This document shows positions 56,501-57,543 of a DNA stretch of 64,000 bases, piece by piece. The stretch spans positions 59,964,917 through 60,028,916 of the forward strand of contig CM049319.1 of the NCBI GenBank assembly GCA_026874595.1, written 5' to 3'. The number at the start of each line of letters is the position of its first letter. The stretch's first letter is position 1. Source of the stretch: Sipunculus nudus (Eukaryota; Annelida; Sipuncula; Golfingiida; Sipunculidae). The notes under the pieces were generated by a model. It saw only the letters and a program-made list of their open reading frames with translations. It was not told the DNA's origin and did no database searches. The position numbers were made by a program, and so were the translations under genes.

Positions 56501-57543
56501 GCAGTGTCGACCTGTCTAGAAGGAGGTACAGAAATGATGGCTTCAGTTCAAATGGCCACATCTGATTGTCCACGTGATGTAGGAGGGACCTTTGTGTGAT
56601 GTAACAAATGTGTGATATTGAAATACTACTGTGACGTCATCACTACAAATAGTCATATGTATGTAGTTTAAGATTGATAGCTGAGGTTGTCACTAATATG
56701 TTGCAGAACCGTACATCTCTTTAGTCATATTTCTTTCTGAATTAATCATATGGAATCCACACATGGGAGGGTATTATTTTGCTGTTAGATAATCACCACA
56801 TTTGTCTGCCTTACCTACAAAGTTAATAAAGGTAAGCTTTAGTGTATTGTATAAAAATTATCATGAAAAAACAGGTGGGCAGTTATTGAATGGAGTACTA
56901 ATGCTGACCACAAAGGGTAAGGTATGCTTTAACCTGATAATAAACACCTCTTTATTTTTTTTGTAAAATAGACTTGTACATCAAAATGATTACAAAAAGA
57001 CAATTCGGGGGGGGGGGGGGGGGGGGGGGGGGGGTCAGTCAAATAAAGAAATGCATCACCTACTTCAGTCTCAAACTCAAAACCAATGTGCACATTTAAT
57101 TACTTGGCTTACCTTAATTTAAAAAAAATGACCCATGGTCTCAATAAAGGTCAACTGATTCAATCAGTCTGATAGGTGTTTATTCATTGGTAATAGATTA
57201 CAAATCTACTGCTATGGTAACATTTAAATGTCATAGAGAACGAATAATTATTCCTCAGGCAACACAACTCATCTATTCTCCATCATTACTTTTATCATTT
57301 CATAATAAGTCTGATTTTATTTCTTTAACAGGAGAGCTGACAAAGGTGAAAATCGAGCATGACAATTCAGGCTGGGGAGCTGCCTGGTTTTTGGATCGTG
57401 TAGAAATAACAAACATGGCTTCCAGCCACACATGGGTATTCCCTTGCGGGAAATGGCTTGACAAGAAGAAAGGCGATGGAGAAATCTCTCGAGAACTCTT
57501 CGCCCGAGACCAGTTATTATTTGTTCCTCCATGTGCTGAATAA
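1568..57543 (+). CDS. LOXHD1: LOXHD1-like multi-PLAT-domain gene, 36 exons in window, 5' end missing (whole span)
   Basis: Seen: 36 exons on the + strand, all AG/GT bounded, join in one frame to 2032 codons plus TAA. They encode half a PLAT domain and thirteen complete ones. The repeated signature is GAGTDANVF, then GDTG, KFERG, (R/K)IGHDN.G, W(F/H)LD.V, a (Y/F).F.C.RWLA box and DEDDG.I.REL. Known: LOXHD1 proteins are strings of PLAT (beta-sandwich, lipid/membrane and Ca-binding) domains; the vertebrate protein acts in hair-cell stereocilia and is needed for mechanotransduction. No catalytic lipoxygenase domain, signal peptide or membrane segment is seen, so a cytoplasmic scaffold role is inferred. 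Module borders are all phase-1 introns. The start lies upstream of the window. Function in this organism (ciliated or sensory cells) is inference only. Confidence 0.93.
1826..2797. mobile_element. non-autonomous DNA transposon, CTGTGG inverted ends, TA target duplication
   Basis: Left end TA|CTGTGGTTGTCTTC, right end GCAACCACAG|TA; the ends are inverted copies (CTGTGGTTG/CTGTGGTTGC) flanked by TA. 972 bp, interior without a transposase ORF. The TA duplication fits the IS630-Tc1-mariner superfamily. Lies in the intron 1704-5722. Confidence 0.6.
2804..3838. mobile_element. second CTGTGG-ended element directly abutting the first
   Basis: Left end TA|CTGTGGAGGTGGTT, right end AACCACTCCCACAG|TA; the inverted ends are CTGTGGAGGTGGTT and CTGTGGGAGTGGTT. 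1035 bp with no transposase ORF. It begins six bases after the neighbour ends, so the two share a TATATA junction. Confidence 0.5.
3839..5028. other. intron sequence, nothing recognised
   Basis: AT-rich; a short CA run near 4197-4206 and CT run near 4745-4756. No exon-like ORF or repeat end seen. Confidence 0.7.
5029..5189. mobile_element. pogo-like MITE, 161 bp, TA flanks
   Basis: TA|CAGTGATACCTGTGCTAATG at the left and GACAGGTTCC-type sequence ending GGTTCCACTG|TA at the right. The inverted ends are CAGTGATACCTG and CAGTGGAACCTG. It contains GAGACCACC and GGTGGTCTTATTAGACAGG subterminal inverted motifs. Same family as 7873, 28905 and 39445. Confidence 0.65.
5211..5650 (+). repeat. hairpin-headed TGTCCCC element (family B), + orientation
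   Basis: Head TGTCCCC…GGGGACA at 5211-5239 forms a hairpin, followed by TGTCTGTCAGTC/CTGTCCCTCTGTC tracts. Then comes a body shared in reverse complement with 55127-55863 (TTGCTCTCATGCTTACC, GGGATTGGTTTTGG, TTAATTCCACAAATTTGC). Confidence 0.65.
5723..5985 (+). CDS. LOXHD1: LOXHD1 exon 2: PLAT P2, first two thirds
   Basis: 263 nt, entered in phase 1 and left in phase 0. It contains [34 protein letters not shown] and [19 protein letters not shown], the core of a PLAT beta-sandwich with the conserved GTDANV loop and the GHDNSG loop. Acceptor ATTTACTCAG, donor CAG|GTGAGC. One long exon here does the work of two exons in most other modules. GC content rises sharply against the flanking introns. 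Confidence 0.95.
5986..6693. mobile_element. intron holding a 472-bp CTGTGG-ended MITE (6152-6623)
   Basis: TA|CTGTGGTTGGTTTTGTATTC at 6150 and AAGGCCACCACAG|TA at 6623 are inverted ends with TA flanks. The interior has several TTCGTGA/TTTCGTGA motifs. No ORF of note. Confidence 0.6.
6694..6829 (+). CDS. LOXHD1: LOXHD1 exon 3: end of PLAT P2
   Basis: Starts [19 protein letters not shown] and continues [15 protein letters not shown], the standard PLAT-closing strand pair. Acceptor TTTCCCTGCAG, donor CCCT|GTAAGC. 136 nt, phase 0 in and phase 1 out, so it joins in frame to the exon before (…WHLDQ|VELEN) and supplies the T of the Leu codon completed at 8136. Confidence 0.95.
6830..7872. other. 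intron sequence, nothing recognised
   Basis: AT-rich and unstructured up to the MITE at 7873. Confidence 0.7.
7873..8018. mobile_element. pogo-like MITE, 146 bp
   Basis: TA|CAATGGAACCTGTCTTGC and CAGGTTTCACTG|TA are inverted ends. The inner sequence has AAGACCACC and GGTGGTCTC. Close relative of 5029-5189. Confidence 0.65.
8136..8290 (+). CDS. LOXHD1: LOXHD1 exon 4: N-terminal part of PLAT P3
   Basis: Encodes [20 protein letters not shown], then [17 protein letters not shown] and ending NKFERGN. These are the first strands and GTDAN loop of a PLAT domain. 155 nt, phase 1 in and phase 0 out. Acceptor CTCTTTTCAG, donor AAT|GTAAGT. Close in sequence to the P9 opening exon at 40007. Confidence 0.95.
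8291..9850. other. intron with tRNA-like SINE remnant near 8325-8470
   Basis: ATGGTGTAATGGTTAGAGCA at 8336 resembles a tRNA A-box region and GGACTTGAACAGGCC follows; a degenerate SINE is possible. The rest, to 9850, is plain AT-rich DNA. Confidence 0.35.
9851..10008 (+). CDS. LOXHD1: LOXHD1 exon 5: middle of PLAT P3
   Basis: Reads [20 protein letters not shown], then [17 protein letters not shown] and FECNR. It carries the GHDG loop and WFLDKV strand. 158 nt, phase 0 in and phase 2 out, so the closing Arg-Trp of the F.C.RW box is split by the next intron (FECN-R|W). Acceptor ATTTTACAG, donor ACAG|GTATGT. This intron position is not used in any other module of the window. Confidence 0.94.
10009..10402. 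repeat. intron made of degenerate ~60-90 bp repeats
   Basis: GGATCTTTTATTA-like and ATATATTTTGTGA-like phrases, each followed by GAGCAGACA/GAACAGACA, recur four or five times between 10120 and 10385. Confidence 0.4.
10403..10476 (+). CDS. LOXHD1: LOXHD1 exon 6: end of PLAT P3
   Basis: A 74-nt exon giving [20 protein letters not shown] then QMLN. It completes the RWLA box begun in the exon at 9851 and adds the acidic DEDDG turn. Phase 2 in, phase 1 out. Acceptor CTTACTTGCAG, donor ACA|GTAAGT. Too short to be noticed as an ORF alone; assigned by frame and motif. Confidence 0.93.
10477..10781. other. intron sequence, nothing recognised
   Basis: AT-rich, unstructured. Confidence 0.7.
10782..12231 (+). 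repeat. hairpin-headed AGCTCA element (family A), old copy
   Basis: Head AGCTCAGCTGACTATAAG plus TCATCTGAGCT folds as a hairpin, followed by a (GTCC)n tract at 10836-10874. The body contains two ~700 bp internal units (shared phrases ACTGCCTAATATCAAAACCA, TATGGGCCCAAACATAATGC, TACCTTAAATTTTGCCCAAC). The tail GAGTCACCTGT resembles the end of the copies at 36919 and 52009. Confidence 0.6.
12232..14310. other. intron; palindrome/direct repeat-rich segment at 13945-14185
   Basis: AT-rich from 12240 to 13900. At 13945-14185 a GC-richer patch has two direct copies of ATCAAG(T/C)(G/A)CGTTCACCCTAG (13986 and 14112), with CTCCAGA and CTAGA repeats, probably a MITE of unknown family. The exon-like stretch at 13369 was rejected. 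Confidence 0.4.
14311..14504 (+). CDS. LOXHD1: LOXHD1 exon 7: N-terminal part of PLAT P4
   Basis: Contains [56 protein letters not shown]. 194 nt, phase 1 in and phase 0 out. Acceptor TTTTGTTACAG, donor AAG|GTCAGT. The A left over from the exon ending 10476 plus CA gives Thr, which shows that no exon lies between them in the 3.8 kb intron. Confidence 0.95.
14505..16057. other. intron; candidate element 14946-15495
   Basis: GGGGTTTACACTACGCTC at 14947 and its inverted partner GAGCATAGTGTAACC at 15482 bound a ~550 bp block that is GC-richer than its flanks. It contains a CTCF-like motif at 15411-15430 and two CTGATTGGCT/CTGATTAGCT boxes. No transposase ORF. Possibly hAT-type; uncertain. Confidence 0.35.
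16058..16440 (+). mobile_element. tRNA-derived SINE, about 380 bp
   Basis: GTGGGCTAGGGGTAGAGGGC at 16066 has the form of a pol III A box and GAGTTCAAATC at 16109-16119 that of a B box, spaced as in a tRNA head. A GC-richer body follows, and it ends in A-rich AGAAAAAAAAATAA. It lies in the sense direction of LOXHD1 and ends about 50 bases before the exon at 16492. Confidence 0.7.
16492..16684 (+). CDS. LOXHD1: LOXHD1 exon 8: C-terminal half of PLAT P4
   Basis: Opens [20 protein letters not shown], then [20 protein letters not shown] and [14 protein letters not shown]. One unbroken exon holds both the GHD loop and the F.C.RW box. 193 nt, phase 0 in, phase 1 out. Acceptor ATTTAACAG, donor GCAA|GTAAGT. 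Confidence 0.94.
16685..18338. other. first part of the 6.8 kb intron, nothing recognised
   Basis: AT-rich; C run at about 17288-17302. No coding or repeat structure recognised. Confidence 0.7.
18339..19102. mobile_element. pogo/Tigger-like non-autonomous transposon, 764 bp, TA duplication
   Basis: Ends TA|CAGTAGAGCGCCGTTTTTCT and, on the other strand, TA|CAGTAGGGCGCCGTATTTCC, near-identical inverted ends. Subterminal TTCGGAAAT motifs repeat at both ends (18411, 19050-19090). CAG ends plus TA target match the pogo family. No transposase ORF. Confidence 0.75.
19103..22069. other. intron sequence, nothing recognised
   Basis: AT-rich; T run near 20511-20522. A hydrophobic ORF at 19228-19458 has no family resemblance and is treated as chance. 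Confidence 0.65.
22070..22320. repeat. tandem repeat, ~30-40 bp units in an A-B pattern
   Basis: GTGTTGGTCGCTATACCTCA, TACCAGGTTA and the longer variant with CATACCCAGAATTTGTGAAA alternate about six times. Degenerate. Confidence 0.7.
22321..23483. other. end of the 6.8 kb intron, nothing recognised
   Basis: AT-rich, unstructured, up to the acceptor of exon 9. Confidence 0.7.
23484..23644 (+). CDS. LOXHD1: LOXHD1 exon 9: N-terminal part of PLAT P5
   Basis: [50 protein letters not shown]. 161 nt, phase 1 in and phase 0 out. Acceptor TTTTGCCTCAG, donor AAG|GTATCA. It follows the longest intron of the window (6.8 kb). Coding GC is much higher than the flanks. Confidence 0.95.
23645..24925. other. 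intron with a dispersed repeat copy at 23735-23905
   Basis: The block from TTTCAGCAGTTACATTTACT to TCATCTGTGCC is shared in direct orientation with 32325-32480. The rest is AT-rich with T runs near 24632 and 24660. Confidence 0.55.
24926..25012 (+). CDS. LOXHD1: LOXHD1 exon 10: middle of PLAT P5
   Basis: An 87-nt symmetrical phase 0-0 exon, [18 protein letters not shown] then [11 protein letters not shown]. Acceptor ATTCATTCCAG, donor AAG|GTAAAC. Same size and place as the exon at 46738 in P11. Skipping it would keep frame but remove the GHDG loop. Confidence 0.94.
25013..25738. other. intron sequence, nothing recognised
   Basis: AT-rich, unstructured. Confidence 0.7.
25739..26450 (+). CDS. 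LOXHD1: LOXHD1 exon 11: charged low-complexity insert plus end of PLAT P5
   Basis: The largest exon, 712 nt (237 codons), phase 0 in and phase 1 out. Residues 1-7 (VLIQRPV) continue the WFLDK|V strand. About residues 8-198 are an Arg/Lys/Asp/Glu/Ser-rich stretch with repeated SDDE/DDSDD acidic patches and basic runs such as [13 protein letters not shown]. From about 200 the PLAT fold resumes with [20 protein letters not shown]. The insert therefore sits in the loop before the last strands of the domain. It looks disordered and resembles RS-type low-complexity sequence. Acceptor AAAATTTCAG, donor CAAG|GTAGGG. Confidence 0.93.
26704..26855 (+). CDS. LOXHD1: LOXHD1 exon 12: N-terminal part of PLAT P6
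   Basis: [45 protein letters not shown]. 152 nt, phase 1 in and phase 0 out. Acceptor ATTTGCAG, donor CAG|GTAACA. The preceding G plus AG makes Glu. Confidence 0.95.
26917..27108. mobile_element. pogo-like MITE, 192 bp
   Basis: TA|CAGTAAAACCTTGCCTGATG and GGGCAACTG|TA ends; inner GACCACC and GGTGGTTG motifs. Ends are imperfect inverted copies (CAGTAAAACC / CAGTTGCCC). Confidence 0.5.
27120..27850. promoter_or_regulatory. GC/CpG-richer intronic block with CCAAT boxes, possible internal promoter or enhancer
   Basis: This 700-base block is clearly richer in GC and CpG than surrounding introns. It carries CCAAT boxes on both strands (AGCCAATCAGA at 27305, TGATTGGCTCC at 27671, CTGATTGGAC at 27725), a GC box-like GGCTCCGCCCATTGCCGCGC at 27347, and a CTCF-like ACACCAGATGGCGG at 27249. 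No ORF explains the composition. Regulatory role is inference; an old inserted element is the alternative. Confidence 0.35.
27851..28366. other. intron sequence, nothing recognised
   Basis: AT-rich, unstructured. Confidence 0.7.
28367..28500 (+). CDS. LOXHD1: LOXHD1 exon 13: middle of PLAT P6
   Basis: [40 protein letters not shown]. The usual IGHDN is IRHDN and WFLDKV is WFLGHI. 134 nt, phase 0 in and phase 2 out. Acceptor CATTTTCTAG, donor AAAA|GTAAAT. Confidence 0.94.
28590..29040. repeat. duplicated segment carrying two CAGTAGA MITE copies
   Basis: 28590-28700 and 28861-28975 share not only the MITE (CAGTAGAGGCTCTCTATTAC / CAGTAGAACCTCTCTATTGC) but also the preceding CTTCATTTT…TTTACCTG…TATGTA sequence, so the flank was duplicated with it. 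The second copy is a whole MITE, 28905-29038, TA|CAGTAGAACC … GCTGACTG|TA. Confidence 0.6.
29125..29276 (+). CDS. LOXHD1: LOXHD1 exon 14: end of PLAT P6 and linker
   Basis: [20 protein letters not shown] then [20 protein letters not shown]. Phase 2 in, phase 1 out, 152 nt. Acceptor ATTTATTTTCAG, donor AAAG|GTACGG. The linker to the next domain is lysine-rich. The intron position just before YFFPC is shared with P13 (exon at 54657). Confidence 0.94.
29277..30946. other. intron with (ATA/AAT)n microsatellite at 29452-29515
   Basis: About 64 bases of AATAATAAT repeats, then AT-rich DNA. T-rich run at 30459-30483. CCACAG ends of CTGTGG-type elements seem present near 30802-30875 but no clear pair. 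Confidence 0.6.
30947..31051 (+). CDS. LOXHD1: LOXHD1 exon 15: N-terminal part of PLAT P7
   Basis: [33 protein letters not shown]. 105 nt, phase 1 in and phase 1 out. The donor is G|GTCAGG, weaker than most, but the frame to the next exon ([12 protein letters not shown]) is correct. Here the module opening is split by an extra intron just after the VDDT turn, unlike other repeats. Confidence 0.93.
31052..31905. other. intron with SINE-like tRNA remnant at 31567-31690
   Basis: CTGGTTGAGGCATTGGACTT resembles an A box and CTGTTTGAAACCAG a B box, 35 bases apart. A-box/B-box spacing is tRNA-like but no tail is clear. Confidence 0.4.
31906..32014 (+). CDS. LOXHD1: LOXHD1 exon 16: middle of PLAT P7
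   Basis: [35 protein letters not shown]. 109 nt, phase 1 in and phase 2 out. Acceptor TTTCTTTGCAG, donor TCAA|GTAAGG. Completes the strand before the GHDN loop. Confidence 0.94.
32015..32565. repeat. intron containing second copy of the 23735 dispersed repeat (32325-32480)
   Basis: CTTCAGCAGTTACCTTTATT, GACTCTAAGGACTCTGGAAT and GAAGCTTCAATGACACTAA match 23735-23905 in order and orientation at roughly 70-75 percent by eye. Confidence 0.6.
32566..32750 (+). CDS. LOXHD1: LOXHD1 exon 17: C-terminal part of PLAT P7
   Basis: [50 protein letters not shown] textbook PLAT end with the GHDN loop, W(Y)LDRV and [10 protein letters not shown]. 185 nt, phase 2 in and phase 1 out. Acceptor TTTCACTTCAG, donor CCCTT|GTGAGG. 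Confidence 0.95.
32751..33373. other. intron sequence, nothing recognised
   Basis: AT-rich, unstructured. Confidence 0.7.
33374..33552 (+). CDS. LOXHD1: LOXHD1 exon 18: N-terminal part of PLAT P8
   Basis: [50 protein letters not shown]. The GAGTDAN motif is GASTDAD, and the loop after it is Cys/Lys-rich. 179 nt, phase 1 in and phase 0 out. Acceptor TTTGTTGTAG, donor GAG|GTAATT. Confidence 0.94.
33650..34045. repeat. degenerate tandem repeat filling the intron between exons 18 and 19
   Basis: Units of AACAGGTATGATAACATAAC plus CTCTCAAACAAACA, with CAGACAGACAAACA variants, recur seven or eight times with 40-70 base spacing. Confidence 0.65.
34098..34214 (+). CDS. LOXHD1: LOXHD1 exon 19: middle of PLAT P8
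   Basis: [39 protein letters not shown]. 117 nt, phase 0-0. Acceptor GAAACTTCAG, donor AGG|GTGAGT. It ends right before the closing strand, where either a 12-nt microexon (34744) or directly the exon at 39253 follows in frame. Confidence 0.94.
34215..34743. other. intron sequence before the microexon
   Basis: AT-rich; ends in a 30-base pyrimidine-rich tract that is the strongest acceptor context in the window. Confidence 0.7.
34744..34755 (+). CDS. LOXHD1: candidate LOXHD1 microexon (12 nt, DNSL)
   Basis: Twelve bases GATAATTCACTG lie between a very strong pyrimidine tract ending TTCTTCTGCTTCAG and a consensus donor GTAAGA. Phase 0-0, so including or skipping it keeps frame and adds Asp-Asn-Ser-Leu between ...LKETGR and GSETYTF in P8. 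The site is in the right intron and phase, with paired consensus signals. Without RNA data it could be a chance pair; probably alternatively used. Confidence 0.6.
35460..36010. repeat. 57-bp minisatellite, about 9 copies
   Basis: Unit TTCAGCAGCTGTGAGGAGTT, TGTAACAGGTGTGAGATGTT, TGTAAGCTGTGAAGTGA. The period is 57 (19 codons), so the minus strand stays open for 252 codons with a [19 protein letters not shown] repeat. Lies deep in the intron between the microexon and exon 21. Considered non-coding. Confidence 0.85.
36011..36634. other. intron sequence, nothing recognised
   Basis: AT-rich, unstructured. Confidence 0.7.
36635..36912 (+). repeat. dispersed element starting CCCTGCCAAGGAGG (family D)
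   Basis: CCCTGCCAAGGAGGTTTTGT, GTTTGTTTGTCTGTTAGCTA, GATCCGGATCACCATCTG and GATGGTGGTCTGCACTCTGA are phrases I recognise as a repeat style seen across many animal genomes. No ends or target duplication could be set. Abuts the family A element at 36919. Confidence 0.45.
36919..38249 (+). repeat. hairpin-headed AGCTCA element (family A), second copy
   Basis: Head AGCTCAGATGACTTTTCAG plus TCATCTGAGCT (hairpin), then TCTGTCTGTCTGTCC. Five or six internal units each contain GGTCACTGTGACCTATATTC and CTGTGAGCT. The tail GACCCATGGGTCACTTGTT is at 38231-38249 and contains the palindrome ACCCATGGGT. Confidence 0.7.
38250..39252. other. intron sequence, nothing recognised
   Basis: AT-rich; short GT run at 38655. 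No exon signal up to exon 21. Confidence 0.7.
39253..39415 (+). CDS. LOXHD1: LOXHD1 exon 21: end of PLAT P8
   Basis: [33 protein letters not shown], then a basic linker [14 protein letters not shown]. 163 nt, phase 0 in and phase 1 out. Acceptor TTTTGTCTTCCAG, donor ATTG|GTAAAT. The F.C.RWLA box is intact. Confidence 0.95.
39445..39523. mobile_element. internally deleted pogo-like MITE, 79 bp
   Basis: TA|CAGAGATACCTGTGTTATGA with GAGACCACAC; right part GTGGTCTCAATAGACAAG then CTAGTACTG|TA. Belongs with 5029 and 7873. Confidence 0.5.
39672..39840 (+). repeat. dispersed repeat, inverted partner at 45485-45654
   Basis: TACATTGCGGTCATCCCAGA, ACTCCTTCGTTTTAACC, AATCAGACCAATGA, GTCCAGCTCCAAATTT all recur on the opposite strand at 45485-45654. 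The outer end TACAGTG there looks like a CAG/TA transposon end. Confidence 0.6.
40007..40161 (+). CDS. LOXHD1: LOXHD1 exon 22: N-terminal part of PLAT P9
   Basis: [46 protein letters not shown]. 155 nt, phase 1 in and phase 0 out, same size and phases as the exon at 8136. Acceptor CTATTTTCAG, donor CAG|GTACAG. Confidence 0.95.
40162..41107. other. intron sequence, nothing recognised
   Basis: A slightly GC-richer patch at 40675-41010 has no PLAT motif or paired splice sites. Confidence 0.65.
41108..41317 (+). CDS. LOXHD1: LOXHD1 exon 23: C-terminal part of PLAT P9
   Basis: [59 protein letters not shown]. 210 nt, phase 0-0, one exon from the VD.F strand to the end of the domain. Acceptor TCTGCCTGTAG, donor AAG|GTGAGA. 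Confidence 0.95.
41318..42160. other. intron sequence, nothing recognised
   Basis: AT-rich, unstructured. Confidence 0.7.
42161..42665 (+). repeat. hairpin-headed TATACCCC element (family C)
   Basis: Head TTTATACCCCAGTCATATAT plus GATGGGAGTATTATGGTATA can fold on itself, followed by CCGTCCGTCTGTC. The body has repeated phrases CATATTTAATG(A/T)(G/A)(A/G)TC and GGTCACC. Only one copy in the window. Confidence 0.5.
42997..43150 (+). CDS. LOXHD1: LOXHD1 exon 24: Ser-rich interdomain linker
   Basis: Not PLAT. Reads [51 protein letters not shown]. 154 nt, phase 0 in and phase 1 out, so it cannot be skipped without a frameshift. Ser/Arg-rich with SKSP and RRQL, a plausible phosphorylated hinge between P9 and P10 (inference). 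Acceptor TTATGACAG, donor CCCT|GTAAGA. Confidence 0.9.
43229..43356. mobile_element. degenerate pogo-like MITE, 128 bp
   Basis: CAGTAGAGAGATGCCCTCAG at the left, GAAGTTCCACTG|TA at the right (inverse CAGTGGAACTTC). Begins 78 bases after exon 24. Confidence 0.4.
43430..43885 (+). repeat. AT-rich tandem repeat of TTTTACAGTCATAT units up to the exon 25 acceptor
   Basis: Units of about 17-18 and 35 bases (TATTTTACAGTCATATCAT, TATATTTTAAAGTCATATCT) repeat more than 15 times from 43430 to the acceptor. Many units carry TTTTACAG, itself a minimal 3' splice signal. Confidence 0.75.
43890..44095 (+). CDS. LOXHD1: LOXHD1 exon 25: N-terminal part of PLAT P10 (diverged)
   Basis: [58 protein letters not shown]. 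The GAGTDANV motif is NGTEANV and KFERG is replaced by QFEPSS. 206 nt, phase 1 in and phase 0 out. Acceptor TCTATTTCAG, donor GAG|GTGGTT. A tandem array of TTTTACAG-like motifs lies just upstream. Confidence 0.93.
44310..44720 (+). repeat. two related tRNA-like SINE remnants
   Basis: AATGGTTGGAGTGCC and AATGGTTGGAATGCC are each followed after about 50 bases by GGCTTTGAATCCAGGATC or GGGTTTGAATCCTGGGATC. These look like paired A-box-like and B-box-like motifs at 44330-44395 and 44638-44695. Confidence 0.5.
45171..45360 (+). CDS. LOXHD1: LOXHD1 exon 26: C-terminal part of PLAT P10
   Basis: [50 protein letters not shown]. The GHDG loop is kept and RWLA is QWLA. 190 nt, phase 0 in and phase 1 out. 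Acceptor CATTTTTCAG, donor CCAT|GTACGT. Confidence 0.94.
45361..46018. repeat. intron with CA and C runs and an inverted dispersed repeat (45485-45654)
   Basis: CACACACAC near 45390, C run at 45679-45692, and the reverse copy of 39672-39840 whose end is CTGCACTG|TA. Confidence 0.6.
46019..46179 (+). CDS. LOXHD1: LOXHD1 exon 27: N-terminal part of PLAT P11
   Basis: [50 protein letters not shown]. The conserved Asn of TDAN is Pro. 161 nt, phase 1 in and phase 0 out, the same as the P5 opening exon. Acceptor GCCTTCACAG, donor AAG|GTATGT. Confidence 0.95.
46180..46737. other. intron sequence, nothing recognised
   Basis: AT-rich, unstructured. Confidence 0.7.
46738..46824 (+). CDS. LOXHD1: LOXHD1 exon 28: middle of PLAT P11
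   Basis: [20 protein letters not shown] then ARPEWFLEK. 87 nt, phase 0-0, equal in size and position to the exon at 24926. The GHDN/GHDG loop has Thr for Asp, a change at a normally invariant acidic residue. Acceptor GTAATGACAG lacks a strong pyrimidine tract; donor AAG|GTAAGA. Confidence 0.92.
46825..47178. other. intron with CAGACAGA run and end of a CTGTAG-type element
   Basis: (CAGA)n at 46888-46912. GCAAATATGAAACGAACTACAG|TA at 47115-47138 resembles the right end of the CTGTGG elements. Confidence 0.4.
47179..47311 (+). CDS. LOXHD1: LOXHD1 exon 29: end of PLAT P11
   Basis: [39 protein letters not shown]. The F.C.RWLA box is degenerate (FKANTWFS, Cys lost). 133 nt, phase 0 in and phase 1 out. 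Acceptor TATTCTTCAG, donor AAAG|GTCAGT. Confidence 0.93.
47312..47897. other. intron sequence, nothing recognised
   Basis: AT-rich, unstructured. Confidence 0.7.
47898..48128 (+). CDS. LOXHD1: LOXHD1 exon 30: N-terminal two thirds of PLAT P12
   Basis: [68 protein letters not shown]. Gly of GHDN is Trp and TDAN is TNAN. 231 nt, phase 1 in and phase 1 out. Acceptor AATTATTTCAG, donor AAAG|GTATGC. The intron cuts inside the HDN loop, a position unique to this module. Confidence 0.94.
48129..49466. other. intron with two MITE remnants
   Basis: GGTGGTCTTATTAGACAAGT then TTTCACTG|TA at 48695 is the right end of a pogo-like MITE. TA|CAGTGAAATCTCCCAATTA at 49252 is a left end, with GTAATAGAGAGG inside. 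Neither has a clear partner end. Confidence 0.45.
49467..49637 (+). CDS. LOXHD1: LOXHD1 exon 31: end of PLAT P12
   Basis: [60 protein letters not shown] is WHCS and DDG is DDK; extra Cys residues. 171 nt, phase 1 in and phase 1 out. Acceptor TTTTCAACCGTAG, donor TAT|GTGAGT. The last 57 nt and the donor are tandemly duplicated downstream (49656-49965). Confidence 0.92.
49581..49965 (+). repeat. tandem amplification of the exon 31 3' end plus its donor, five units
   Basis: Units start at 49581, 49656, 49737, 49819 and 49894 (75, 81, 82, 75 and about 70 bases). Each has the form TCTGYAGGGAGCTTAGTTGT, CC(A)ACCTCC…, AGCAAAGACAA, then TGTGAGT/TGTAAAA and AGCTTCA. Unit 1 is coding and contains the used donor (49638). 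Unit 4 keeps a near-perfect donor (GTGTGAGT at 49876) and unit 5 begins with TCTGCAG. Confidence 0.8.
49966..50674. other. intron sequence, nothing recognised
   Basis: AT-rich, unstructured. Confidence 0.7.
50675..52543 (+). repeat. head-to-tail array of family A elements with 300-340 bp internal units
   Basis: Head AGCTCAGCTGACTGAAAG plus TCATCTGAGCT at 50675 and again at 52009, each followed by a GTCCGTC tract. Internal units, marked by GGCACAAATC at 50759, 51097, 51430, 51726 and 52085, share GGACCTAGAA, AATTAGGTCTCTGTTACCCA and CTGGTGGCGCCACCTGTATT. One tail GACCCATGGGTCACTTGTT ends the array near 52543. Confidence 0.75.
52544..52946. other. intron sequence, nothing recognised
   Basis: Unstructured, up to the acceptor of exon 32. 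Confidence 0.7.
52947..53085 (+). CDS. LOXHD1: LOXHD1 exon 32: N-terminal part of PLAT P13 (strongly diverged)
   Basis: [45 protein letters not shown]. The GAGTDANV loop is DAGMMHNAW, the least conserved opening in the window. 139 nt, phase 1 in, phase 2 out. Acceptor GATGTTTGCAG, donor AGGAG|GTGGGG. Frame to the next exon is exact, so it is a divergent domain, not a pseudo-exon. Confidence 0.88.
53086..53479. other. intron sequence with short C run
   Basis: C run at 53262-53271; otherwise AT-rich. Confidence 0.7.
53480..53647 (+). CDS. LOXHD1: LOXHD1 exon 33: middle of PLAT P13
   Basis: [62 protein letters not shown] is AVERDD and WFLDKV is WYCHEV. 168 nt, phase 2 in and phase 2 out. Acceptor TTTCCTTTAG, donor ACAA|GTGAGT. 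Confidence 0.9.
53648..54656. other. intron with 21-bp tandem repeat at 54461-54540
   Basis: GCATGGAATTTTGATTATCAA repeated at 54461, 54482, 54503 and, decayed, 54524. The rest is unstructured. Confidence 0.75.
54657..54769 (+). CDS. LOXHD1: LOXHD1 exon 34: end of PLAT P13
   Basis: [37 protein letters not shown]. The YVFPC.NW box is kept, but the DEDDG turn is gone and is replaced by a Lys-rich linker. 113 nt, phase 2 in and phase 1 out. Acceptor TCCTCTTTCCAG, donor AGAA|GTAAGC. Confidence 0.93.
55127..55863 (-). repeat. TGTCCCC element (family B), - orientation, with four ~150 bp internal units
   Basis: Reverse orientation to 5211-5650. Internal units are marked by CACTCCAAAAC at 55221, 55373, 55532 and 55680, each preceded by GACAGACAGACA tracts and followed by CCCAACCAAGGTATGCATGA. 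The head hairpin at the right end is GTCCCCC…GCGGGGGAC at 55841-55869. Confidence 0.75.
55991..56182 (+). CDS. LOXHD1: LOXHD1 exon 35: N-terminal part of PLAT P14 (last domain)
   Basis: [59 protein letters not shown]. Close to consensus again after four diverged repeats. 192 nt, phase 1 in and phase 1 out. Acceptor TGTATTTTCAG, donor CTAG|GTAAAC. Confidence 0.95.
56183..57331. other. last intron, with 28-base G run
   Basis: G28 at 57007-57034. A TGACGTCA octamer at 56632 and a GC-slightly-richer patch around 56500-56640; otherwise AT-rich. Confidence 0.65.
57332..57543 (+). CDS. LOXHD1: LOXHD1 terminal coding exon 36: end of PLAT P14 and stop
   Basis: [69 protein letters not shown] then TAA at 57541-57543. 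212 nt, entered in phase 1. Acceptor TCTTTAACAG. The protein ends within ten residues of the closing REL strand, so there is no C-terminal extension beyond the last PLAT domain. Confidence 0.95.
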
